Notes under the pieces: model-generated
Told to the model about the DNA's origin: nothing
Database searches by the model: none
The model's input: only the letters and a program-made list of their open reading frames with translations
Source: an uncultured Candidatus Planktophila sp.
GTDB lineage: Bacteria; Actinomycetota; Actinomycetes; Nanopelagicales; Nanopelagicaceae
DNA: 6,086 nt
Direction: 5' to 3'
NCBI GenBank assembly: GCA_937975715.1
Contig: CALJUA010000120.1
Coordinates: 1-6,086, forward strand
Translations under genes and position numbers: made by a program
Part shown: positions 1 through 6,055 of the stretch, piece after piece
How positions within the stretch are numbered: the stretch's first letter is position 1
How the letters are laid out: every line of letters begins with the position of its first letter

Positions 1-2026
1 GCAGAACCTGGGCAACATCTAATACCTCGACGTCGGATTGGCGTGCAGTCATGCCGTCGCCCACCATGATGCGACAGAATGGACAAGCAACAGCTACTTC
101 AGGCGCGCCGGTTGCAATTGCCTCGTCAACACGATTGAGGTTGATGCGTGATCCGAGAGTCTCTTCCATCCACATGCGACCTCCGCCACCACCGCAGCAG
201 AACGAACGCTCTTGATTACGTGGCATCTCTTCAACATCGCAACCAGATGCTTCAAGAAGTTCGCGAGGAGGTGCGTAAATCTGATTGTGGCGACCGAGGT
301 AGCAAGGATCGTGGAAGGTAATCTTCTGATCAGCCTTATGAGGGCTGGTCTTGAGCTTTCCCTCTTTTACTAAAGTGTTGAGAAGTTGAGTGTGGTGGAG
401 CATCTCAAGCTCGTAACCACTCTGTGCGTAATCGCGACCGATAGTTGTAAAGCAGTGAGGGCAGGTAACGACAACCTTCTTCTTACCCTTTGGACGGTCA
501 CCAAATGTCTCTTTAAATGTTTCGATATTTTCAGCAGAGAGAATTTGATACAAGAATTCATTTCCGGAACGACGCGCAGGATCTCCCGTGCACGTTTCGC
601 GCTTTCCAAGAACTGCGAAGTTCACTCCAGCCATATGCAGTAGTTCTGCAACAGCCTTTGTCGTCTTCTTCGCACGATCTTCGTAAGCGCCAGCACAACC
701 AACCCAGAACAAGTACTCAACATCTTCTGGAAGCTCGCCGCTCACAACCTTTACCGGGAAGTCACACTCAGCAATCCAACCTTCACGATCTTGTTTATTG
801 GCACCCCAAGGGTTGCCAGCTTTCTCAAGGTTGCGGAATGTTCCACCGAGCTCTGTTGGAAATTCTGATTCAACAAGAACCTGGAAACGACGCATATTGA
901 CGATGTGATCAACGTGCTCGATATCGACAGGACATTCATTGACGCAGGCACCGCAGGAAGTACAAGACCACAGAACATCCATTGAGATAGGCGCGTTTTC
1001 ACCGACGAGATTCTCAGTCTCAACGACCTTCGCCATTGCGTGATCACGCATCGCCATAATCAAGAGCTTTGGTGAAAGCGGCTTATCTGTATGCCATGCA
1101 GGGCACTGAGATTGGCAGCGACCGCACTCGGTACAGCTGGTCATATCCAGCAAACCCTTCCAGGAGATATCTCCGCGTGCACCAAGGCCGAAGACATCAT
1201 CTTCTGCGGGGTCTTCGAAGTTAACAGGCTTACCGTGCGACAACATCTCAGGCAGTGCACCAAGTGAAGGCTGATCAATATTGCGTTTGAAGTAGATATT
1301 AAAGAAAGCCAAGAAGCGGTGCCATGCAACACCCATTGTGAGGTTTGATGCGATGACAATGAACCACAACATCGAGACAAAAATCTTTGCAGCAGCAACA
1401 ACAACAATTGCGCTCTCAATTGCTGAAGTTGACCATGACGAGAAGAATGTGACAGCTGGCCACGAGATTGCGTAATGCAGAGACCAACTCTTTTCGCCAG
1501 CGAGTGCGCCTTCAAGTCCGCGCAGTGCAATCACACAGAAGACAACAGCGAGAATTGTCGCTTCCACATAATAAGCACGACCTTGATTTGATCCAGCAAA
1601 ACGAGATGTACGACCCTTGTGCCAGAAGCGAGTTGCTTGGCGAATTCCAATCAGAGTAACGATGCCGATTCCGGTAAGAGCTGCGATTACTTCAGCGAAG
1701 AGTTCGTAACCAACGAAGTGGCCAATAATCGGCAGAGCAAAATCTGGTGAGATCAATTGTCCGTATGCGGTAATAAGAGTTCCAAAGAGAGCTCCGAAGC
1801 CCACCATGACAAACCAGTGAGCGATACCTGTTCCGGTGAAGTTGAGCATCTTGGTGTGGCCAAGGACTTCTTTGAGCATGTTCTTTGTACGAGCACCACG
1901 GTTGTTGCTGCGAGTGGGATCTGGTTGCTGTTTCTTGTAGAGAGAGATCAATTCACGAAGGCGCACAATGAAGAGGCCGACTGCGATGATTGTTACAAGA
2001 TATGAGAGTGCTGCGAGTACGAACAT
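1..2026 (-). CDS. etfD: EtfD-like membrane Fe-S oxidoreductase (3' end beyond window)
   Basis: Open frame of 675 codons from ATG at 2026 that runs off the window without a stop, so the C-terminus is missing. The N-terminus (about residues 1-240) is a NarI-like membrane domain with hydrophobic segments near 1-22, 68-92, 100-128, 154-172 and 203-232; H70, H103, H184 and H236 are possible heme ligands. Two 4Fe-4S motifs follow: C298/C301/C304/C308-P and C355/C358/C361/C365-P. Then come two HdrD-type CCG modules: C444, C479 in CTGDPARR, CPHC at 522-525; and C575 in HDPCYLGRH, CCGGGGG at 610-616, CPFC at 648-651. This architecture matches mycobacterial Rv0338c (EtfD), which passes electrons from acyl-CoA dehydrogenases via EtfBA to menaquinone. 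That role is inferred from the family; a generic HdrD/GlpC-like reductase is the alternative. A -10-like box lies 7 bases before the ATG. crgA lies upstream on the same strand. Confidence 0.88.
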   Translation of the reverse strand, partial: MFVLAALSYLVTIIAVGLFIVRLRELISLYKKQQPDPTRSNNRGARTKNMLKEVLGHTKMLNFTGTGIAHWFVMVGFGALFGTLITAYGQLISPDFALPIIGHFVGYELFAEVIAALTGIGIVTLIGIRQATRFWHKGRTSRFAGSNQGRAYYVEATILAVVFCVIALRGLEGALAGEKSWSLHYAISWPAVTFFSSWSTSAIESAIVVVAAAKIFVSMLWFIVIASNLTMGVAWHRFLAFFNIYFKRNIDQPSLGALPEMLSHGKPVNFEDPAEDDVFGLGARGDISWKGLLDMTSCTECGRCQSQCPAWHTDKPLSPKLLIMAMRDHAMAKVVETENLVGENAPISMDVLWSCTSCGACVNECPVDIEHVDHIVNMRRFQVLVESEFPTELGGTFRNLEKAGNPWGANKQDREGWIAECDFPVKVVSGELPEDVEYLFWVGCAGAYEDRAKKTTKAVAELLHMAGVNFAVLGKRETCTGDPARRSGNEFLYQILSAENIETFKETFGDRPKGKKKVVVTCPHCFTTIGRDYAQSGYELEMLHHTQLLNTLVKEGKLKTSPHKADQKITFHDPCYLGRHNQIYAPPRELLEASGCDVEEMPRNQERSFCCGGGGGRMWMEETLGSRINLNRVDEAIATGAPEVAVACPFCRIMVGDGMTARQSDVEVLDVAQVL

Positions 2027-2033
2027 AACCGCA

Positions 2034-2039
2034 AGGGTA
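2034..2039 (-). promoter_or_regulatory. -10-like box for etfD
   Basis: On the minus strand the hexamer TACCCT is followed by 7 bases (TGCGGTT) and then the ATG at 2026. This spacing puts transcription start at or next to the A of the start codon, so a leaderless mRNA is predicted. No Shine-Dalgarno sequence is seen before this start, and no convincing -35 box was found. The identical hexamer at the same spacing precedes the phosphodiesterase gene at 5357. Confidence 0.5.
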
Positions 2040-2059
2040 AACCTACCGGTCAGTTAAAT

Positions 2060-2077
2060 TGAAGTGATTAGTGAAGT
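2060..2077. repeat. Short direct repeat in the crgA-etfD gap
   Basis: TGAAGT occurs twice, at 2060-2065 and 2072-2077, with starts 12 bases apart, just after the crgA stop and upstream of the etfD -10-like box. It could be a tandem binding site for an etfD regulator. With only 6-base units in an AT-rich gap, chance is a fair explanation. Confidence 0.2.
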
Positions 2078-2079
2078 AT

Positions 2080-2343
2080 TTAGCGCCACTTAGTCGCGAG
2101 TGAGAATCCCACTGCGATAAAGCTGAAACCAATAATCATGTTCCATGCGCCGATTCCTGAGATAGGAAAACGAGTCTGGCTTACATAGAAGATAACGATC
2201 CAGATAAGGCCGATAAGGAAATTTGCGACCATCACAGGAGCGAGCCAGCTTGGGCTCTCTGCTGGTGGAGCGTCTACAGCGTGAACCTGCTCTTCATGAG
2301 CGTGCTGCTGTTGAACCTTTTTACGCAATTTCGACTTTGGCAT
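2080..2343 (-). CDS. crgA: Cell division protein CrgA
   Basis: An 87-residue protein, close to the usual CrgA length (about 80-95). It begins MPKSKLRKK, the signature start of the family, then has a polar, His/Glu-rich segment to about residue 32. Two transmembrane helices follow, roughly residues 33-55 and 64-83, with an AWN motif at 67-69 before the second helix and a short basic tail ending KWR. In mycobacteria and Streptomyces, CrgA is a small inner-membrane divisome protein that interacts with FtsZ, FtsI and other septal proteins. ATG 2343 is chosen over an in-frame start at 2382 because the family signature begins there and the longer form would overlap trpG. It is divergent from trpG across 28 bases, the same crgA-trpG-pknB neighbourhood as in Mycobacterium. 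The stop is TAA at 2082-2080. Confidence 0.93.
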   Translation of the reverse strand: MPKSKLRKKVQQQHAHEEQVHAVDAPPAESPSWLAPVMVANFLIGLIWIVIFYVSQTRFPISGIGAWNMIIGFSFIAVGFSLATKWR

Positions 2344-2349
2344 AGGGCA

Positions 2350-2355
2350 TAGATT
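2350..2355 (+). promoter_or_regulatory. Possible -10 box for trpG
   Basis: TAGATT on the plus strand lies 16 bases before the GTG at 2372, which would give a 5' leader of roughly 10 bases. A weaker alternative, GACAAT at 2360-2365, stands 6 bases before the GTG and would give a leaderless mRNA like the neighbouring genes. The AGGGG next to the start codon is too close to act as a normal Shine-Dalgarno site. The sequence does not decide between the two. Confidence 0.35.
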
Positions 2356-2356
2356 A
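2351..2356 (-). promoter_or_regulatory. -10-like box for crgA
   Basis: TAATCT on the minus strand is followed by 7 bases and then the crgA ATG at 2343, predicting a leaderless transcript. No Shine-Dalgarno sequence precedes the start. The box overlaps the possible trpG -10 on the other strand (2350-2355) almost completely. Confidence 0.5.
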
Positions 2357-2371
2357 CAGGACAATTCAGGG

Positions 2372-2995
2372 GTGGCCCGCATCCTTGTCGTCGATAACTA
2401 CGACTCCTTCGTCTTCAACATTGTGCAGTACCTCGCGCAGTTAGGCGCAGAGTGCACCGTTGTCCGCAACGATCAGGCCGAGGCATCCGAGGCCAGTAAG
2501 TACGACGGAGTCCTTATCTCTCCAGGTCCTGGAACTCCCGACAAAGCCGGCGTATCGATTGCGATGATTAAGTACTGTGCTGAACATTCAATTCCATTAT
2601 TCGGTGTCTGCCTAGGACATCAAGCAATCGGCGAAGCATTCGGTGCGACTGTCTCTCGCGCACCAGAGTTGTTGCACGGCAAAACTTCTGTTGTGCATCA
2701 CAACGGCAAAGGCGTGATGGAACATCTGCCAACACCATTTACCGCAACTCGTTATCACTCACTTGCCGTTGAGGTAGATACAGTCCCCGATGTTTTAGAA
2801 GTAACAGGTACAACTGATTCAGGTGTGATCATGTCACTTCGTCACAAGACTCTTCCGATTGAGGGCGTGCAGTTCCACCCAGAATCAGTATTAACAGAGC
2901 ATGGGCACAAGATGCTTGCTAATTTCTTGGTGACATGTGGCGATAAAGATGCGCTCGCTAAAGCCGAGGGTTTATCTCCAGTAGTAAGTAAATAA
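2372..2995 (+). CDS. trpG: Anthranilate/aminodeoxychorismate synthase glutaminase subunit
   Basis: A 207-residue class I glutamine amidotransferase, about the normal length for TrpG/PabA. It opens with MARILVVDNYDSFVFN, the family start, so GTG 2372 is used as initiator. Visible motifs are the oxyanion loop PGPGTPDKAG (51-60), the nucleophile elbow GVCLGHQ with C80, HGK at 102-104, and QFHPES with H169 and E171 completing the Cys-His-Glu triad. The enzyme releases ammonia from glutamine for a chorismate-using partner (TrpE giving anthranilate, or PabB giving aminodeoxychorismate for folate). No partner gene is in the window. In actinobacteria the copy beside pknB often serves one or both pathways, so trpG versus pabA is undecided. 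Its TAA stop directly abuts the pknB stop on the other strand, and it diverges from crgA. Confidence 0.93.
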   Translation: MARILVVDNYDSFVFNIVQYLAQLGAECTVVRNDQAEASEASKYDGVLISPGPGTPDKAGVSIAMIKYCAEHSIPLFGVCLGHQAIGEAFGATVSRAPELLHGKTSVVHHNGKGVMEHLPTPFTATRYHSLAVEVDTVPDVLEVTGTTDSGVIMSLRHKTLPIEGVQFHPESVLTEHGHKMLANFLVTCGDKDALAKAEGLSPVVSK

Positions 2996-4540
2996 CTACG
3001 GTTGTTTGTTAATCGTAATAGTTACTGACTTACCAATTGTCTGCGTTGTTCCTGCATCTGGTGCTTGGCGGATGACTACACCTACTGGTTGAGCAGCGTC
3101 ATAATCGTAAAATTCTTTAATCAAGAAGCCCGCTTGAATCAAAGTGGTCTTCGCTTGAATCGCTTCAACACCCACAAGATTAGGAACTGTTACTTCACCA
3201 CTTGCGATTGTCAGAATGACGCCGCTTCCAGCTGTAGTAACAGATCCCACTGGTGGAGATACTTCAAGGACAGTTCCTTGTGGTTGATCTGATGGCGCTG
3301 CAATTGTCTGTGAAACTGTCAGACCCACCGCGGTCAACGCAGCACGTGCATCAATCAAAGCCATGCCCACTAAGTCATCAGGAACGATTGCATCACCTGG
3401 TCCATCGGAAATTGTCAGAACAATGGCAGAACCAAGTGGGGCATGAGTTGTTGCAAGCGGGCTCTGGCTAGCAACGCGATCTTTAGGGATAGAACCATCG
3501 TGTGCACGCTTAATAGTGATGACATATCCATCTAGAAGGCCGCGGGCTTGGTCTTCAGAGAGGCCTACGACGTTAGGAATAAGCGGGCCAGTCTCTTGAG
3601 TACCACTGAGCAGGAATCCTGTAATAGATAGTGCGATTGCCGCAATGAAAGAACCGCCGTAAATCATCGCGCTGCGACGAGTAAAGAATGGCTTTGATAC
3701 AACTTTGGTTGTGACAGCTTGCCCGCGATGTACGCGCAGCAAATCATCCAACATTGATTGAGCAGATTGATAACGGTCTTCCGCCTTCTTTGAAAGCGCA
3801 ACTTTAAGAATGGTGTCGATATCGGCAGGCAGATCAGGTTGAATCTCACGAGCAGATGGAACCTCACCTGAAACATGTTGGTATGCAATCGATACTGGAG
3901 TCTCGCCGCTAAATGGTGGTTGTCCTGTCAGTAATTCAAAGAGCAAGCAACCAGTCGAGTAAATATCGCTACGAGCATCTGCGGCATCACCCACAGCTTG
4001 TTCTGGTGAGAGATATTGCGCAGTACCAACGACATTCCATGTGCTTGTCAATGTTGCGCTGAGATCATCCATTGCACGTGCAATACCGAAGTCCATCACC
4101 TTAACGTCGCCATTGCTTGCAATCATGACATTTGCAGGTTTGATATCGCGGTGCACAATGTTGCGCTGATGCGAATACTCAAGTGCGGCAAGAACCTGTT
4201 CTGTCATTGACAGTGCATCTTCAAGTGAAACGCGCTCACCTTGATGAATCAAAGAGCGGAGCGTGTGGCCAGAGACAAGCTCCATCACAATGTATGGCGC
4301 AGGTTCTTCACCTGAGTCATAAACAGCGACGATGCCAGGATGGTTGAGACCGGCAGCAGCCTTTGCTTCTTTGCGGAAGCGAGTAACGAATGCAGGATCT
4401 TTTGCGAGATCACTGCGAAGAATTTTGACTGCTACTTCGCGAGAGAGGCGTTGATCCTGTGCGATGTAGACATCGGCCATTCCGCCAGTGCCGATCATCT
4501 CGCCCAATAAATAGCGATCACCCAGGAGCATGGACATCAT
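2996..4540 (-). CDS. pknB: PASTA-domain Ser/Thr protein kinase PknB
   Basis: A 514-residue bitopic kinase. The cytosolic catalytic domain (about 10-270) has glycine loop GTGG 17-20, K39 in VAVK, E58, the HRDIKPAN loop (H130-N137, catalytic D132), D150-F-G and P+1 motif GTAQYLSPEQ (172-181). T165 and T167 align with the two activating threonines of mycobacterial PknB (T171/T173). A basic patch (RRS, 288-290) precedes one transmembrane helix at about 291-312. Three extracellular PASTA repeats follow: 318-380, 384-448 and 449-512. These repeats are known to bind muropeptides/lipid II, and the kinase phosphorylates cell-wall and division targets. Four PASTA repeats and about 626 residues are usual in Mycobacterium, so this is a short form. 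ATG 4540 overlaps the pstP stop and has a well-placed AGGAG, indicating translational coupling with pstP; ATG 4537 is an alternative start. Confidence 0.96.
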   Translation of the reverse strand: MMSMLLGDRYLLGEMIGTGGMADVYIAQDQRLSREVAVKILRSDLAKDPAFVTRFRKEAKAAAGLNHPGIVAVYDSGEEPAPYIVMELVSGHTLRSLIHQGERVSLEDALSMTEQVLAALEYSHQRNIVHRDIKPANVMIASNGDVKVMDFGIARAMDDLSATLTSTWNVVGTAQYLSPEQAVGDAADARSDIYSTGCLLFELLTGQPPFSGETPVSIAYQHVSGEVPSAREIQPDLPADIDTILKVALSKKAEDRYQSAQSMLDDLLRVHRGQAVTTKVVSKPFFTRRSAMIYGGSFIAAIALSITGFLLSGTQETGPLIPNVVGLSEDQARGLLDGYVITIKRAHDGSIPKDRVASQSPLATTHAPLGSAIVLTISDGPGDAIVPDDLVGMALIDARAALTAVGLTVSQTIAAPSDQPQGTVLEVSPPVGSVTTAGSGVILTIASGEVTVPNLVGVEAIQAKTTLIQAGFLIKEFYDYDAAQPVGVVIRQAPDAGTTQTIGKSVTITINKQP

Positions 4541-5313
4541 TTTGCAGCTCCTAACAAGTTGAGAGGTTCTTGAATATCGTTATCGAGAACGTCGGCAACA
4601 ATAACGGTGACGTTATCAGGTGCACCATTTATATATGCAGCATCGACCAAGGCGTCGACTGCGGCTCCTCGAGCCTTGCCCTTGAGGATTGATTTGATCT
4701 CCTTCTCAGCTAAAACATTGGAAAGACCATCGCTACAGAGGAGAAAACGGTCATCTGCCTTGGCTTCATAGATAGAGAGCGAAGGCTGGTTGCGACCATC
4801 TCCCATCAATACCTGGGTAAGAACTGAACGTTGTGGGTGAGTAGCCACATCAGCTTCCGTGATTGCACCCTGATCAAGAAGTTCTTGAATAACTGTGTGA
4901 TCGGTACTCAATTGTTCAAATGTGTTTCCGCGCAGGCGATAGATACGTGAATCTCCAACATGCAGCGCAGCAACAGATCCAGCTCGAAGTAAAAGGGCAG
5001 AGAGAGTTGTACCCATTCCAGCAAGTTCGGGATTTTCGATTGTGTACTCAGAGATTGTTGTATCGATAGTTAAAAGAGAAGAAGAGAACAAGTCATCTGC
5101 TGATTCTGTATCGACATCTTTATTGGTAAATACCTCTGACTCTTTTGCAAGTGTTGTGATTGCAATACGAGATGCAACTTCACCAGCTGCATGGCCGCCC
5201 ATTCCATCAGCGACTGCAACGAGCGATCGCGATGTCAGAGCTGAATCTTCATTTCCGGCGCGCACTAAACCAACGGCAGATTTTGCTGCTGTGGCAAAGT
5301 AGAGCGCGCTCAT
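4537..5313 (-). CDS. pstP: PP2C-family Ser/Thr phosphatase PstP (catalytic domain only)
   Basis: A 258-residue PPM/PP2C phosphatase that should reverse PknB phosphorylation. Motifs in order: GLVRAGNEDS (R18, N21-E-D), DGMGGHAAGE (D36-G37 metal ligands), GMGTT (99-103), GDSR (120-123), HPQRS (159-163), LLCSDGLS (D195) and PDNVTVIVADV (D233). Almost the whole chain is catalytic domain, with only about 15 residues after ADVLD. No transmembrane helix or extracellular domain follows, unlike mycobacterial PstP (about 514 residues). It should therefore be soluble and free in the cytosol. ATG 5313 is chosen because the PP2C homology starts within a few residues, a -10-like box sits 6 bases upstream, and an in-frame ATG at 5364 would overlap the divergent phosphodiesterase gene. 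The TGA stop overlaps the pknB ATG (ATGA), so pstP is first in a two-gene operon. Confidence 0.94.
   Translation of the reverse strand: MSALYFATAAKSAVGLVRAGNEDSALTSRSLVAVADGMGGHAAGEVASRIAITTLAKESEVFTNKDVDTESADDLFSSSLLTIDTTISEYTIENPELAGMGTTLSALLLRAGSVAALHVGDSRIYRLRGNTFEQLSTDHTVIQELLDQGAITEADVATHPQRSVLTQVLMGDGRNQPSLSIYEAKADDRFLLCSDGLSNVLAEKEIKSILKGKARGAAVDALVDAAYINGAPDNVTVIVADVLDNDIQEPLNLLGAAK
4548..4552 (-). promoter_or_regulatory. Shine-Dalgarno site of pknB
   Basis: AGGAG on the minus strand lies 7 bases before ATG 4540, inside the last codons of pstP. It supports 4540 as the start and an operon-internal, ribosome-binding-site-driven initiation. This contrasts with the other genes here, which lack such a site. 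Confidence 0.75.
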
Positions 5314-5316
5314 GTG

Positions 5317-5330
5317 CCCATCGTAATGGG
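5317..5330. repeat. Inverted repeat over the pstP -10 box
   Basis: CCCAT (5317-5321) and ATGGG (5326-5330) form perfect 5-base arms around CGTA. The dyad covers the proposed pstP -10 hexamer, where a bound repressor would block the promoter. Arms this short can occur by chance. Confidence 0.3.
5320..5325 (-). promoter_or_regulatory. -10-like box for pstP-pknB
   Basis: TACGAT on the minus strand is followed by 6 bases (GGGCAC) and the pstP ATG at 5313, so the mRNA is predicted to be leaderless. The box lies inside a small inverted repeat (5317-5330). No clear -35 or Shine-Dalgarno sequence is seen. Confidence 0.5.
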
Positions 5331-5332
5331 GC

Positions 5333-5340
5333 AAGGCCTT
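5333..5340. repeat. AAGGCCTT palindrome between divergent promoters
   Basis: A perfect 8-base palindrome, extendable to GCAAGGCCTTTGC (5331-5343) with one extra T in the right half. It sits between the pstP and phosphodiesterase -10-like boxes, where a shared regulator could act on both. No regulator family is recognised from it. Confidence 0.28.
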
Positions 5341-5343
5341 TGC

Positions 5344-5349
5344 TACCCT
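5344..5349 (+). promoter_or_regulatory. -10-like box for the phosphodiesterase gene
   Basis: TACCCT is preceded by TGC, giving an extended -10 form (TGn-TANNNT), and followed by 7 bases to ATG 5357. A leaderless transcript is predicted. No -35 element is evident, which is consistent with an extended -10 promoter. Confidence 0.5.
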
Positions 5350-5356
5350 CACCCTT

Positions 5357-6043
5357 ATGCTCATCTACGCACATAGAGGCGCAAGCGCCGACTATCCAGA
5401 GATGACTGAGAGCGCTTATCGCGCAGCGGTAAGACAAGGCGCCGATGGCTTTGAATGCGATCTTCGATTAACCCGCGATGAAGTGCCGGTTCTCTGGCAT
5501 AACGCAACGATGCTCGAGCGCGCAGGACATGACGGATTGATTGCTGAAATGAGTATGGCGCAGGTGCAACGTGCTTATCCGCAGATTCTGACGCTCGATG
5601 ACTTTCTCGATATAGCTATCGATGAGAAGAAAGGTGTTTTGGTTGAAACAAAACATCCCGTCATCAGCGGCAATCGCGTGGAAGAAATTCTTCTAGAAAA
5701 ATTAAAAACTAGAGAAGTTTTATCGAAGATTGATGTATCTGTAATGTCATTTAGCTGGAGTGCAATCGAGAAAGTAAAACGATTGGATTCCAGCATCCCT
5801 ACAACTTTTCTCATGAGCAAGAAAACGTTATGGCCTCAGGTGCGATTTACTTCAGCTTCATCCATTGGCCCTGGCATTAATGAAGTCCGCAACAATCCAG
5901 CGCTCATCTCAAAGTTAAAGAAACTCGGTAAATCCGTCGCGGTTTGGACCGTTGATCGCGGTGAAGATATTGAGCTCTGCAAGGAATTAGGCGTAGATAT
6001 TCTGATTACAAATACGCCGGCGCATGCACGTACATTCCTTTAG
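5357..6043 (+). CDS. Glycerophosphodiester phosphodiesterase, cytosolic
   Basis: A 228-residue GDPD-family TIM-barrel protein. It begins MLIYAHRGAS, with H6-R7 the catalytic His/Arg pair. E33 and D35 (FECDLRLTRD) and E97 (VETKHP) match the metal ligands, H48 the second catalytic histidine, and WTVD at 197-200 plus the C-terminal DILITNTP (214-221) close the barrel. The family hydrolyses glycerophosphodiesters such as glycerophosphocholine to glycerol-3-phosphate and an alcohol, in phospholipid turnover and phosphate or carbon salvage. No signal peptide or membrane segment is present and the catalytic motif starts at residue 5, so it is probably cytosolic (UgpQ/GlpQ1-like). Residue 49 is Asn where family members commonly have Asp after the histidine. 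The gene is divergent from pstP (43-base gap) and 12 bases upstream of the next gene. The exact substrate is not decided by the sequence. Confidence 0.93.
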   Translation: MLIYAHRGASADYPEMTESAYRAAVRQGADGFECDLRLTRDEVPVLWHNATMLERAGHDGLIAEMSMAQVQRAYPQILTLDDFLDIAIDEKKGVLVETKHPVISGNRVEEILLEKLKTREVLSKIDVSVMSFSWSAIEKVKRLDSSIPTTFLMSKKTLWPQVRFTSASSIGPGINEVRNNPALISKLKKLGKSVAVWTVDRGEDIELCKELGVDILITNTPAHARTFL

Positions 6044-6049
6044 TATCCT
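6044..6049 (+). promoter_or_regulatory. -10-like box for the downstream gene (pheA)
   Basis: TATCCT starts immediately after the phosphodiesterase TAG stop and is followed by 6 bases (TAGCCA) and ATG 6056. This suggests the downstream gene has its own leaderless promoter rather than depending only on read-through. No Shine-Dalgarno sequence fits in the 12-base gap. Confidence 0.45.
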
Positions 6050-6055
6050 TAGCCA

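Noticed and set aside
183..196. Repetitive GCC/ACC run
   Set aside because: It encodes the glycine stretch of the conserved CCGGGGG motif of EtfD.
386..900. Plus-strand open frames of 85 and 127 codons (386-643, 517-900), and others antisense to etfD
   Set aside because: They lie opposite a continuous etfD frame with full Cys motif sets, show no recognisable domain and have no supporting start signals.
1389..1406. GCA/ACA-type trinucleotide run as a microsatellite
   Set aside because: It encodes VVVAAA in a predicted membrane helix of EtfD, so coding constraint explains it.
1757..2005. Plus-strand 82-codon frame opposite the etfD membrane domain
   Set aside because: Antisense shadow; the minus strand encodes the first membrane helices in frame with the Fe-S domains.
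2344..2382. Longer crgA reading from an in-frame start at 2382 (13 extra residues)
   Set aside because: The CrgA signature starts exactly at MPKSK (2343), and the extension overlaps the trpG start.
2993..3024. TAACTA / TAGTTA inverted repeat spanning both convergent stops, as a terminator
   Set aside because: AT-rich 6-base arms with a 20-base loop and no following T-run on either strand; too weak to call.
5314..5364. Longer pstP reading from an in-frame ATG at 5364 (17 extra residues)
   Set aside because: It would overlap the divergent phosphodiesterase start, has no PP2C similarity in the extension, and skips the well-placed -10-like box before ATG 5313.
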